From contig HG738137.1 in the NCBI GenBank assembly GCA_000499405.2, positions 4,402,001-4,466,000 on the forward strand: a stretch of 64,000 bases of DNA, given 5' to 3'. Both the position numbers and the translations under genes were made by a program. Under the pieces are notes generated by a model. It searched no databases, was not told the DNA's origin, and saw only the letters and a list, made by a program, of their open reading frames with translations. The stretch is from Onchocerca volvulus. Taxonomy: Eukaryota > Nematoda > Chromadorea > Rhabditida > Onchocercidae. Positions 14,501 through 28,300 of the stretch are shown here, piece by piece (within the stretch, counting starts at the first letter, position 1; every line of letters begins with the position of its first letter).

Positions 14501-16694
14501 TAGAGGAAAAAAAGTGGAATAAAAAATATTCCAGCGGGTAATTTCTTGTAATTTTGGATGAATTGGAATCAAAAAGAGTAGCTATATTAGATTAATTTGT
14601 TGGCCAATACAATAATAATCTGCGAGAATAGGCAGAAAAGAATGAAGTGAATTCGAGAAAAAAAAATACAGATAAGAAAGTCGAAACAAAACTTTGCGAA
14701 TTTTGATTTAAATGAAGAAATGAGCAGTCTGCAACAAGTTTTGCACGTAGCACAGAGATATTTATATAGCTCAGTTATTTTTTTTTAAATCTCGAACTTT
14801 TCAAACCTAAATGAGATGGATATGTTTATCTGGGAGGTGCATAACAATCGCACTTTCAAATAATCACAGATTCACAACAAAACATGTCAATGCTTTTTGC
14901 TCGAAAACAAGCGCTCGAACTAAAAATAATATCAAATTATTGCTTTCATATCTAATCAGCTTCATCAGTTGAAGATTAACGCAGAATCAGCCTTATAAAT
15001 TAAAGACTACCGGGTAAAATCCATTGACTTCTAAGCAATACTTATGTTCTGATCATCATAATTGTCCTTCTAAAATTTATCTGAAATGATTACAGTTTAA
15101 ACAGAACATGAAGGACGACATTCTTATAAGACACTGCTCTCAACAGTTGTTTTCAGGATAATTTTTGTTAAGACAAAATAACTGGATTTTAAAGACAAAG
15201 AGAAAAAAGTAATTTGTTATTACTTTTAGGTTTCTCATAAAATAGCAGAGATATCTAACTTTTTATTGCAGAATAAATTAATAAACCTGGTACAGTAAGC
15301 CTATCCGAACAATTTCGTCGGAAAAAAAATTGAATTTTTAACGAAATTTAAATTGATTCAATGACATTTTAATAAGAATCCAGAAATGAAATTTCAACTG
15401 AATGAATAGTTTTTCATAAATTAAAAAATATAACTGCAGATGGGGAAAACCGAAATTAGTTTACACAATATATGAATATTCAAATTGTTCAATTTAGAAA
15501 ATGAAAATAGATTGCTAAGTGAAATAAAGTACAATACTTTATAATATGCAACAAATTTTATGAACTGAACCGAATAATTGATTAAGTTTTTTTTTTTAGT
15601 TCAAAAACAAAAATTCTTTTTTTTCCGTAAGAGGAAAAAATTTGAAACGGAAAATTTAATAAATTCAATAAATAATTTCGCATATAATTATAAAATTCAG
15701 CTAAACATATAAAAATGAGAAAAGATCAAAATTTTTGAGATAAAATGATTGATAGGGAAATTAATCATTTCATTTCTAAATCTGTCATTATTATTAATAA
15801 AATGGGAATGAGCACTTTTTAACTTAAATAATCAAAGTTAAAATCAAGGAACAATTTTGATGGATAGGATCAGACTATTTAAAAAACGACAATTCCTACA
15901 AAGTTCGGGAAAGATTATTGCAGATACGATATTTTCCTGAATACGCATTTCGAGCAGTTGAGAACTAGGAATTTTGACAATTATAATTAAAATGTGAATC
16001 AATTTTTATTTATAATTTATAATTTCGATCAGTATTTCACAATTTAGGTCTTTTACAACTTAAGTCCTTTTAAATTTCGACGAATAAACCTAACAGTAGT
16101 AATGGGGCAATTACGACCAAAATTTTCTCATTTATTAAAGTACGTGAACAAAAAAAAAAAAAAAAACTGCATTTTATCCTTTCTCTTGTCATTAATCAAT
16201 TCAGTTTTAAAGTAAATTCCAATTTTTCCACCAAAATAATCTATTTATTTTAATAAATCAATGTTTCGTAACGAAACTCCAAATAAATTGCTTCGTCTAA
16301 GACATAGAAATTTCCAAAAATTAAAGTCAGAAATTTCTGATAAAAAAATTGGTGAGCATAGAAATTACAGCTAGAATTGTGAGAAGCAGGAATGACCAAA
16401 CGTTAGTCAACTACAGTAATGCCGATTTTTGTTATATTATATGAAGGGGAAGACAAATGTCTTTCATTTATTTCAAATCAATAAGGTAAATGAATAATTA
16501 TTTGAATGACATGAAAATGCTAGATGAGTTGGCATGTGCAATTGCATCTTATGATTTGAATGATAAACAGAAGGAAGCAATAATGGCCATTGATAGTTGT
16601 TTTTCGGCAGAGTCTTCGAATGTGCCATTGCAGTTTTCACTGTATTAATTAAGAGGGAATGTGGAAGAATGAAAGTACTGGATAACAACGATGT

Positions 16695-16815
16695 GAATGA
16701 ATGAATGAATAACAACAACAACAACAACAACTGATGGGAATGAAGCAAATGTTTTGCAGTGCTGTGACAGTGCTAATTTGTTATAATTAGAATGAGAGGA
16801 ACACACACACACACA
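16695..16815. repeat. Microsatellites (AATG)n, (AAC)n and (AC)n
   Basis: An AATG tract (about 16695-16710) runs straight into an AAC tract (16711-16731), followed by an AC tract at about 16800-16815. Minus-strand open frames here encode Leu/Val runs from the repeats and are not taken as genes. Confidence 0.9.
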
Positions 16816-17575
16816 ATTCATTCTCGATTTTCGAAAGTGAATGTGTGCATTTGATTCTTCGCAACGATCAGCTGGTCGAAGGCTCAGAAGCAATCAACAA
16901 ACTTGAAATGATATATTCTGTAGAGCCTGGCAAATGCAAAGGTCAAAAAATGTCAATAGAGAGGACGGACGCAGCATTTCTCCTCATCCGGTCTTCTTCA
17001 TATATCAAAAAGGAAGGCATATGTTCCAAAATTGCGGAAAATAAAAGTTAGATTAAAATGTTTTAATGAATAAATTACGAGCGCCTGTTTCACTGATCAA
17101 ACCTGGCCAGTTCGATGATCTGTTAATAAAAACGACATTTTCATTCTATGGAAAGAATCGAAGAGCAGAAAAATAAATTAATTTTTATCTCGAATAAATG
17201 GGCACATTCACGATAACGACAAACGAATTATCAGAATTACTTTAGATAGCAAATTTTTTAGTCAGAAAAACTGTTTATCAGTCAATTTGTTCATTTAATG
17301 ATAAGTCGTTGTCTGTTTAATTATTTTAATAATTTTTGACCATTAACATACTTTAATAATTTGATTACTTCAGTTACTTTAATGATAATAATACGAGATC
17401 ATTAGAATTACCATTATGAACTCAAATAAATTTAAAATGAATCAGTTAAAAGACTTTTCCGGAATGAGAAAGGACAACAATTGCTTTATTGGATTATACA
17501 TTTTGCTTGTTTTCTTTGAATGAATAATTTGCATAAAATATGAATGCTTGGATTAATAATTGATTAACTTCATAT

Positions 17576-17692
17576 AACACATTCTTCTCAAAAGAATGTG
17601 TTAGGTTTCCTATGGAAAGAATGAGTGAATTAACGCAAATCACTCATTTGTTTCACTTTAAACTTGTTTCACTATTTCCACGAAATAGTGAA
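17576..17692. other. Cluster of consecutive perfect hairpins
   Basis: Three uninterrupted stem-loops follow one another. 17576-17602 has an 11-bp stem and 5-base loop. 17620-17648 has a 9-bp stem and 11-base loop. 17668-17692 has a 10-bp stem and 5-base loop. A smaller 5-bp stem with a 3-base loop sits between the first two (17605-17617). All stems are perfectly paired. No gene is recognised nearby and the function is unknown. Confidence 0.65.
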
Positions 17693-17852
17693 GTTAACTG
17701 AATCGAATTTCAACTCGGACATAACTTTTTTAAATGTAATTATCGCCTACGAAATGCAAACAATAATTGTTAGAATTTTTCAATGATAAGTGCAGCAATT
17801 ATAAAAGATAGCAAACTGATTAGAATCTCCCCAACGATCAGATACAATGCAT

Positions 17853-17890
17853 TTTTTCTTTCTTTCTCTCTTCCTCTCTCTCTCTCTCTC
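17853..17890. repeat. Pyrimidine (CT)n tract
   Basis: A T/C-only tract ending in a regular CT dinucleotide repeat. No exon recognised downstream supports calling it a splice-site tract. Confidence 0.85.
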
Positions 17891-20800
17891 AAAAGAGGCC
17901 TGTAAGGCCGACTTTTAACTTGCATCGTTGAATAATTTCAGCTGACTGGTTCTATAGTGTAACAAGATCTCATGAACTTGTTGAAGTTCCATGCCATGCT
18001 ATACCTTACCGTATCTTATCAGTTCCACATTTTGATGAGGCAGTCGTGCTACATTTTCCGGTAATCTTCATAGTTCAGTATTAAACAAAAATCCAATCGA
18101 ATAAAGTCAAGGATTAAATCAATAAACAAAAATGATATGAATTAGGGAAATAGAAAGCAGAACAAAGTTGAGTTTACGTTCTCACATTTCCGGTGGATGA
18201 TTTCAATGCAACTTGCGAAAAGGAATTGACTCTAATATGTCATCAATACACTTAGCTTTAGTATTAATACATTCGTTATAAATATGGAAACAAACAATAG
18301 GAAAACACAGAAGTTTGATGAAAGTTTTGTTTAAAAATATGCAAAACAAAAGAGAAATAATTTAAGAAAAAAATTGTTCATTTTTTTAATAAAAAGAAAG
18401 AAAAGAATGAAAGATCTTTCACACATTTGTTCGCTTATTGATTTATATAAGCTATGTTTAATCATTAAATATTCAAAACATCAGCGAATCTGTATTTGCG
18501 ATAAAAACAAAGTTCATGAAAATTATGCTAACAGCTATCACTTCCAGAATTTCAAATCAACCATCGAAAAAAAAGTTGGTTCTTCAACAGGATCTTGATG
18601 AATTTTTAATCATCCGTCAGGTAAACTTCTAAAATGACTAGTTTACATTCTAGTTCTCTCCCGTACAAAACAAGATCGTGGAATGTAATAAATACTGGCA
18701 CCTTACTGCACGATATTTAATGCTCACTGGAACGAATGTAGTAGAAAAGCTAATTTCCGTGTAAAACTTTCTTGAAATATTCAAAAGTTTTTGAATTTTT
18801 CATTTTTTCCATTTGCCCATTTTTTTCAAAATATATAATGAAAGAAAGAAAAAAAAAAAACAAAAAACATATGCTTCCTACTTTATATTCATTCTCTCAT
18901 TAGTTAAATTATTCTGCTATTCAGCTTTTTGAGAAAAAACCTTTGATTCTTCATCTGACCAATAAAACCTTCCGTGACATACATTATTTCATTTCATTCT
19001 GTTTCATTCAATTCGATTCCAAATATATTCAAGCTAACTAGTTATTTATATAGATCAGCAAAATTAAAATACAGCTGAGTTCTTGTTGTGCACGGAACAA
19101 ACAATGGTAAATTAAATATTTTGAATAAATTGTGAAAGATGAAGAAGCTGGAGAATCATTCCGACAGATAGACAATGTTTGGTTGCTTTTCACACATTTA
19201 ATATCATCTCTAACAACAGTTTTGAAAATGTTGAATAAATCTATAACTCTTGCAAATATAAATGCAATTTTATAATTTTCACAATGAAAAACTTTGATGT
19301 ATGATTGATTCCCCACAAAGTCATTTTTATTAAAAAACTAATAAATATCCTCTCTCAACATTGTATGCTTTTTACTGAATTCAAAAGATTAAAAAGAAAT
19401 AAGGAATTAATTGAAAAAAAGCAAATAAAAAATTAGTTTAAAATTATTAATAATTGCCGGATGAAAAACCAAAGCAAATATTTCAATTATTTATGACATT
19501 TCTGCTACGAATATTCAACTCTTTATATTCTTTCGCGGAAATTTCGAGACTTTTCCAGAATTGCTTGGAAAAAAATGGAACTTCGCGATGGTTTGAATTG
19601 ATTGTTTCAACTATTCGCAAACCTCCATCGCCGCTTCCTCTTTTTCTTTTTTTTTTTTTTGTTTGTTTTGTGAAATCGATTCTCCTACCCACTTTTTCAT
19701 CGTCATAAAGTGAAATTAGTTTAAAAATGGTCTTGTATTTAGCGAATTCTTGGAAAGTGATATGAAAAAAAAAGTTCAACAAGTAGAAGAAAAGACACTG
19801 GTAATTTGAAAACAGTACAAAGTAAAAAAAACAAAAATTCTAAATATTTCTTTCCCGAAAATTCCAAACTGTCAACGAATTTATCATTAATTCAAAAATT
19901 TTAAGAAATCGACAATAATAATTACTTTGTATATTATGATTCATAAATGTGCAATTATGTTCAAGTAACGAGAAGATAATTAACAAAGATGTAACTTCTT
20001 AAAACTTAAAAAGTTGAAGAGATTCGCTTTTCTTTTGGAAAAAAACACGAGTAAAAGAAAGTAAATTGAGTTAGGTAATGAGAAAGCAACAGAATAATTG
20101 TGATATCATAATCATTAATTATCAGTATAATATCAGTAAATGATTGATGATATGTAAAAAAAGGAAAAGATAAATAATTTGTTGATGAATTGCATATTTT
20201 TTTTCCAAGTAAATGGATAATCAAGCTTCACTCAAATCAAATTAAACATCATTTTGTCTGTTCATTGGTTAACAAGAAAAATATATATATTATTTATTTA
20301 TTTATTTAGTTATACATTTGCAAGAGAAACCAGTCATTAATTATGTTATTTTCACAAAGGGATTCTTACAAACTTTCGATTAATTTTCGCATTTTCGAAC
20401 GAGTTTTAACTGCGTCAAGTGATCTGAGAAGTCATTCAATGAAAAATGAAGTGTGTAGCTTGAAAATTAAATCAATTCAAAAAATCTTGAAAAAGTCATT
20501 ACTGCATAAAATTTCTGAATTCATTCATACAATTTCGTCGTTTTAACCACAGGCATGGTTGAAAGACAATTTATGAAAACGGATTCTATAAAAAGAACAA
20601 ACTGGAATTTATAGGATGAACCAACCATTTTCTAATGACTACACTCTAAATATTTATGCGAAATTCATGTGCCAAAAAGTTGAAATAAAGTTCTAGTACT
20701 GCTATACGGCCTGGTGAGCAGTATTTGAAGAGCAAGAAATAGAACAAGAAAATTCATGAATGCAAAATGAAATGGTTTTAAGAAAACGAATAAAACCTGA

Positions 20801-23800
20801 GAATTGAAGGCCAGAGATGGCGTAAATAACGCAGAAATGCTACTGCTCTTGTTTGACACAAAAATATTTATTGAATTCGATAATAGAAGTACCGCTGATG
20901 ATTTTCGTTTTCTTTTTTTCCTTCAAGTACATGGTAATAATTTTTATGGCATCTCATTTTTCAAGCATGTAACAATAAAAATAGGAAATACAATTTGAAT
21001 TTTTGAAGAAAGAGAATATAAATTTTACTGCTATGTTAGAAATAATCACTGCTTTTCTTTCTTTTTCTTTTTTTCATTTCGAACCATAGTTTTATCCATC
21101 ATAGAAATTATGGATATAAAAACTTTGTCTTCAAAAAACTCAAAGTAAAAGTAATTTGCATTTAATTTTATATGGAAAACATTCGCTGCTGTTCTTTTAA
21201 AAAAATTCGTAAAATGTTGCACCATATCTGGCAAGATAAACAGAATAATTTTTCAGATTGAGATATCAACATTCTGGTAAGACCAGATGTTACACAAATG
21301 TTTTAATACGGCACATATGTAATTTAGTGGATTCTTCATACAATTCGTAATGTGAAATTTCTGAGGAAAATTTATAATCATAAACAAAGATCGAATTTTC
21401 TTCAACTATTAATTAATCGACTATTTAGATTTAATTAATATGAAATCATATCAAGCTACTTCTATTTGAAAGTATACAGAATCTATGATTTTATTTGGGG
21501 TAAAATTAATAGGCGTGAAAGAGAGAATTTTAAAAAACGGAATAAGTTTTCAGGGGAAAACAATTTAAAAATTTTCAAAATCTTAAATCAGATTTCGAAA
21601 TTTCAGAATTTCGAAAAACTTGTTTTAAATTTAAATCTAAACTGTGCTGAGCCGAATCAGCTAATTTATATAGGTTGATGGTGAGAAAATTTTTTTTTAA
21701 TAGTGAGGAGCTGATAATGAAGAAAATTTATATAGGCTGATAGTTTGTACTTGTTTTTCTTAAGCTTTTTGGAGCTATGCCAAATTACCGTCATAATCAA
21801 TAGATTAGGTTAAGAGAAGTTTTCTCCTTGCAGTAGGTTTCTAATGAAGATCGCAGTGAAAACGAAAAATGCACTCTCATCATTCTAGTAACACACGATT
21901 TTCACTCAACCATTCGTAGGATTTCTTTAAAAAATAAAAATTTGATCAATCACAGCACTTCAGAAAGTAAAATAAGATTAATATCAGATGTGCCGAGAAA
22001 AACTTCTTTCTTTGTTTCCATTCAAAATTTTGTGGATGAACTCTTACAAGTCAATTACTAAAATCCATAATGGCAAAAAAATGCAAGTTTTCTTAACAGG
22101 CTCTAAAATGAAATTTGTTAACGATAAAACATAGAATATTCTTCATCAATTAAAAAATCTCGGCGTCGGAGTTTTCCAACAAGCAAAATCTTCATCAATG
22201 AAGTATTCATCAAAAACATGCGCATAATCTCAAGCAATTATTGTTCTTTTCATAAAAATACAACAATCTATCGCTAAGTTTAAATTGTCTCATTCAAAAA
22301 GAACCCGTTCGAAAAAATCATACAATACCATTTTCTAAAATTTGCTGACATTTCAAAAACAATCGAAAATTCTGTTTGCATGAATTATTGGTTTAAAAAA
22401 TGAATCAAAAGCGATGATATGAAAGATAATAATAAAAAGTATTGTATAGTTTACAGTTTCTCCAACAATTAGAATAACAAAATATAATTGTCTTTCATTT
22501 GATGTTTACCATTATTGTCTTATAATCACATGATTTATAATATTTATGATCAAATTTAAAAAAGGATTTCTTAACAGAAATTATTCCTCTTAATGCATAC
22601 GACAAAAACTATGCAGGGATATGATGCACGTATATTTCCACAAACGATACAAATTGTTTTACAAAATTTGAATGATATAAATGAAATCAGAATCGATAAT
22701 TTCACTGTATAACTATGTTTGATTGGAGCATAAATCACTCAATCGAAAAACAGAATAAAACTTGAAGTTTCGATTGGGCAAATAGGCCTCTTTTTTTTTT
22801 TTCAAATTTCCGGATTCATTACATTTTTTTATATTTATAACAATCGTAAATAATTCCAATAAAACTTTTTCAACTGCTAACTGCATCAATTATAACTGAA
22901 TTGATTTAAATCTCAATTACTCTAACCTTTTTCCATGAAGACTGCTTCCTGTGAACCATAATTCTCGGATATGTTATGAAATACCAATAAACTTTTACTT
23001 TCAAAGAAATTGTAGTTTTAGTTATGCAATAGTTGATGGAAAGACAGATAGAACTTTATTTTTTTGGTAATAAAAGGTTTGTCTAGAAGGATCGTTCACG
23101 ATGTTTCCGTTCTTCTCCTTTTTCTGGACAAAGTTTGGATGTGACGTGATGATTTGATGAGAAAAGTTCAGAATTCAGGATTCAGGATTCGCAACTGCTA
23201 TGATGTTCAAAAGGGAAAACGAGTGAAATCGTGAAAAACAAAAGGATTGTGAATAATAAAGGCACGGAAGTGGAACAAAGACGACGAAGAATAATCAAGA
23301 ACAACAACGTGATGGCTGTGATACCTTCGAGAGAGAGAGCGAGAGAGATGAAGGAGAGAAGTGGAAGGGAGTCGGCGAAGAGCCGGAAACAATCGAATTT
23401 GCTCGATTCTATCCGCCCTTCTCGACGGATTCTTGTTTCGCATTTCACGATTAATTTCACTTCTTCACCGGACAGGAAGAGACATTTTCTGTTCCTTGCG
23501 AAAGTGAAGTTGGATTGGATGGATTCAGAGATGCTCAGGGGGAGCGATGTTGTTCTAAGCATTATCATATATATATTTTTTTTTGTTTTGTTTTCATTGA
23601 ATTCCTTTTTGGCTTTGAATGATTATGATATGATAAGAATGTTAAGCTTTTACCTTCCACAGCTGATATAAAAAATCAATAGGAAATCAATTTCGTTTTC
23701 AAAAGAAAACTTTGACAGCCTTAATAAGCATTGTTTAAATTTTTAAAATCTCAATAACACCCATTATTGAATATATTACAATAAAATTCGATTAAGAATA

Positions 23801-24967
23801 TTTGGGATGAAAATAACGTTTCCATGATGATTGTCAAAAACAGATGCAGGAGGCGAAAAGAAAACCATACAATATGGATTAAGAAGTGAAATTGAAACAT
23901 CCTGTTAGTGGTGTCCTTAATGAATTATCATGAAAGTTAGTATCACATGCACCCAAAGGAACAAATTTCGTCGTCTCCTATCCACCGTTGCCAGGCAGTA
24001 AGCAATAAGCAACCAATAATGATCATTTTCCTGCCATTTTAAAGAAAAAAGAATCCGGACTATCCTTTATTATCCACGAGAGCAATACCCGTTTGATTCT
24101 TTCATCAAGAATCACTTCGCTGTCACTCTCATTCAACTTTTACCAACTGAATAAAGTTGCAGAAGCTCTGAAATATCAAGAAAACGAAGATCACAGTTAA
24201 ACAGCAAGTAATATCAGAAGGATGCACAGGCTGAAACTTCACAGCTCCCTTCTTTTTACTCTTGACTGTGCAGTTGATATCATTCATTGATAAAAGAGAA
24301 GGACAAATCACAGACAAACGAACCCACTGAGCAACGAAGAGAAAGCGAAAGAATGTTTTGCAGGAATTTTTAGCTGTGTGGAGGGGACACCTGTAGTGCC
24401 GCTGCTGTACAGGTAACAACAATACAGCAACAGAGCTGTCCCACCAAATGCATTTGCAATTCCATTTTGTTGCTTTTTTGTTTTGTGCAAAAAATTTAAA
24501 AAAAAAACAGGAAAAGACAAAACAGACATTATTGCCATTGCTTGTTTCTTTTTATTGATTACACGAAGATGTCTTCAGACAATTCTTCAGTATGAAACAT
24601 TCTTACCATAGCAACATATCCATCATCAAGCTTAACTGGGAAATTCAAGCATAGTCTAATTAAATCTTTCATAAATCTGAATATTAATAATTCTCAGATG
24701 GCAGATATTCCTTCCAATTATATTATTATTGATGTACTTCAAACGTCCACCTGAGATTTGATGACCATTTGATCATCAATATATTGGTTGAATGTCGAAT
24801 TTGGGTCACAGATGAAGGAGAGGAGATTGGAAACAAAGTGAAGATAGGAAAAAAAATTACTGTAATGATATTACATTATCAAAAATATCTCAAATAATTC
24901 GTAGGGGGTACAAGTCGAGGTGACATTCATTTAGCTATTTGATTATTTGTGCAGAGTCATTGTCCTG

Positions 24968-25144
24968 TTGCTATCATATGATTGGTGACGATCTGGCGGT
25001 ATCAGATAACAGTATTATTATGGAATTATATTGGAAAACTTTGTTTTCAATTTTGTTACTATCATATGACTGGTGGCGATCTAGTGGTATCAGATAACAG
25101 TTTTATTATGAAATTATACTGGAAAACTTCGTTTTCAAGTTTTG
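24968..25144 (+). repeat. 88-base tandem duplication, two diverged copies
   Basis: Copies start at 24968 and 25056 and are about 90% identical, with differences spread along the unit. Each copy contains CTATCATATGA, a central GTATCAGATAACAG and a TGGAAAAC tail. The plus-strand open frame 24982-25197 runs through it but shows no known domain. It directly precedes the possible reverse-transcriptase relic at 25226, so both may belong to one decayed element. Confidence 0.85.
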
Positions 25145-25225
25145 TAACAAAAAATGTAAAGCAGATTTTGTTCTTGATCAAAATTTATACATATTGAATG
25201 ATAATATCTGGAAAAGTTTTCACAT

Positions 25226-25351
25226 AAAACCACTCAATCAATTTATGCTGATGACGTCATTATTCTTTTTATAAGTTGTGGTAGAAATATGACTTACTTG
25301 AATGGTTTCGGGAGTTTTAATAAAAATTTTAGCAAGACTATTACAAGATAA
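25226..25351 (+). pseudogene. Possible relic of a reverse transcriptase
   Basis: A stretch of about 40 open codons contains YADDVIILF (YADD at 25244-25255), which resembles the catalytic motif of LINE-type reverse transcriptases, followed by text loosely like the region after that motif and then a stop. No other RT motif is recognisable upstream. A separate open frame of about 70 codons without an ATG follows (roughly 25355-25567) and is not recognised. The evidence is one short motif, so this may be coincidence. Confidence 0.25.
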
Positions 25352-28300
25352 CTGAGTGGTGATTTAGGTTTTAACTCCCTACAGCAGCTTAAGATTATAA
25401 ATGATGCTTTTGTAGCATCAGACTATGATCTCGATTTATGGGTCAGCCAGATGCACAAGTTTATTCAGGTTTTTCCCGTTGATATTTTTCAGAGATGTTT
25501 ATATGTTGCTGACGACCATTTATCAGTCAATGATATGAATTATTTACTGTTCAGACTACATCAATAGCTGAACATCTTTTCGATATGCAAAGAAATGTCA
25601 AGTATCAATATGGATATTCAGATCGATTTTTTGAGATCATATAGAGATTTAAAAGAGACTTCGTTTACTATTATATTTCACAGCCATTCTCAAGAAACAA
25701 AAATTCCTTTTTTTCTTTCACAACAAAAAAAGTTTCATTTTCGCCAATTAGCTGGTCTATAATGTATATCTGTAACAATAATTTATAACAATAATTAATA
25801 ATGGCACCAAAAAAAATTATGTAATAATGTAATAAGAGAAGAATTGATCTGAAAGCATTTATTTAGGCAAAGTTCTCAATGCTGAAACGAAATTGGAGCT
25901 TGAAAAGTAAATAATCCCAGGATGAAAATGTTTGTTAACAGCAGTTGTGTAGAGCAAAGTCTATAGTTGTCGGTAAACCGAAATTCCGGCATAATCTAAA
26001 TATTGTTTATGATAAAATTTTTTAATCACATACATGTAAGCTATTTTATCCATAATCAGCAGTGTCAGGCTCTCCTACATCAGTATCAGTGGCTGAAAAT
26101 TCCCAGCCAGTATCAAGCAATCTCAACGAAGCAACAATTCATCAAAAGACCACTACTGGTATTCTTGATATTATTCTCATATTCTTCTTTTTTAACTGTT
26201 TGCTATTGTAAAGTGCGATATTGTTTATATCATGTGAACCTGATAAAGGCTATTGTTGACCTAATCAAATCACAGAAGCAAAAAGATCTCCAATCCAGTG
26301 ACTCTAGGATCCCAAATTACAAATCAGTCAGAATCCTCTTTCCCCAACAATAGTCACATTTTCCCTACAACGCATTTATGTTTTCCAGCTCTAAAGGTAA
26401 AGAAAATTAATACATCACTGATCATTCGTATTCGATTCTGAAATTTAAACAAATTTAATAACAGCTGGTCATTTCAATCAGTGAAAAGTAAAATAAACTA
26501 ATTGGAAGAATTTGAAAAATTTAGATCGGAATTTATTTTCACATAAAACTGTAGGAAAAAAAAAAGATTGATTTCGGAAAATTGCAACAGCTTTCATTCC
26601 ATTTATCACTCATTGTAATCTTGACCTTTTTATTAGAGTAAGAAATAAATGGAATTCATTCCTTTTTTTTTTCTGACAACAGTTGGCTGGAAAACAAACC
26701 AGAAATTTTGAACAGTATGATTTATTTTCGAGAATGTAAGAGTGGAAACGTTATATATAAAGTATACATAAAAACATCAACTTGTTTTATGATTTGAGAA
26801 GAAAATTGATGATTTTTTATTTTGCATACCTGCTGCTATACTTAAAGACTCTCAACAATAAAAATATAAATTTTAACCTTCTTCAAATTACTAAGCTTCA
26901 ATTATACCAAAGAAAATTTATTTTCTCGAAATCTGCTGCGCTGGATCTACTGAAAATTAGTAAGGGAAATGAAAGAAAACGGCGTTCTCTAGAAACATAT
27001 TAGAGACAACCAATTTCTAGATTCTAAATTTTATGTCTTCGAATCTGAAAAAAATTCAATATTGAAACATATGTTTTCTTTATTATCGATAAAAGAAGCA
27101 TCAAATATGAAAAAGATAAGGTAGAATAAAATAGCTTTTATCTTGAAAACTGAATAACGATTTATTCTTGAATCATTTAATGGAGAAAATAAATTCTATT
27201 AGCGTACTTATTATAAATGTTTCGTAAAAAATACATTGATAGAAAGCGTGGCTGGATCCAGCTAGTTTATATAAACAAAAATGAAAAAAACACACGCCTG
27301 TTCGAATGCAACGTTGCATCAAAATTTCAAATCAATCGATGAAGAACTTGAAACGCTGTGCGGCAAGTAACAACGAACATTTACATTTTTATTTATATAA
27401 ATTAACATTTTCACTAAGTTTCTTACAGACATTAAAATCAAAAGCATCGATTATTTATCGCAGAGAGTTTACAGATTTTGACATAAACAATTCTGAAGCA
27501 TGAAAAGCATGTTAACTGATCTGTTCGAACATCTTGTAGTGGCCGGCAAAATCTTAAAAACCAAGAAGTTCATGATGTACTGTAATATCGTTTTATTTGA
27601 TTTACTTAATAGAGCTTCTGATCATTTAAATCACCAGTGTTTAATGATAACGAATGATATTAAATGAAAAGCATGCTCTACTTGCTTCTGCAATATGCAG
27701 ATGTTGTCATTTACGTACTGGACAAATCTGAAAATATTCGAGGATGAAATGAATAAATAAATAAATGAATCAAGCACTTATGATGTAATATATAAAACTG
27801 AGTAGATCCTTGAATAAATCTAATAACTGATGAATAATATTTTTCACATGGTTGAAATTACTGATCGGTTCATGATTCTCTTGATTGTTCGCGATCTTAT
27901 CGAATTCAATAACCTGATAGTGCTGAAAAGGAGTTAAAACTATTGTATTGACTTCATAAGGTTGAATAATCAATTTTTAATTGCTCTTTTGATTGCAAAT
28001 TTTATACTTTCTTTGAGTAACGCATTTGTCTATTTGTGATTAGCTTACTTGAATAGCATGCATATGTCTTTTTGTCTCCAAAACGGATTCGCATAATGAC
28101 AAGAAATAAAAGTTTAGGCTACAAATTGGTGATACTGCCAGCGAAATCCAATAAAGTAATCAAACCAAATAAAATGCAACTGGAAATTCAAAGGCATGGA
28201 AATGGAAAGGATTTATATGAGAAATTAATCCCCCCACTTTTGAAATACATTTCTTCCGTTGATATTTGGGAAATTAAATAAATTTACTTTTTTTTTACAC

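Noticed and set aside
23182..23671. Overlapping long open frames of 146 codons (plus) and 128 codons (minus)
   Set aside because: Composition follows the purine-rich strand, there is no recognisable domain or splice context, and both cannot be real. I see no basis to choose one.
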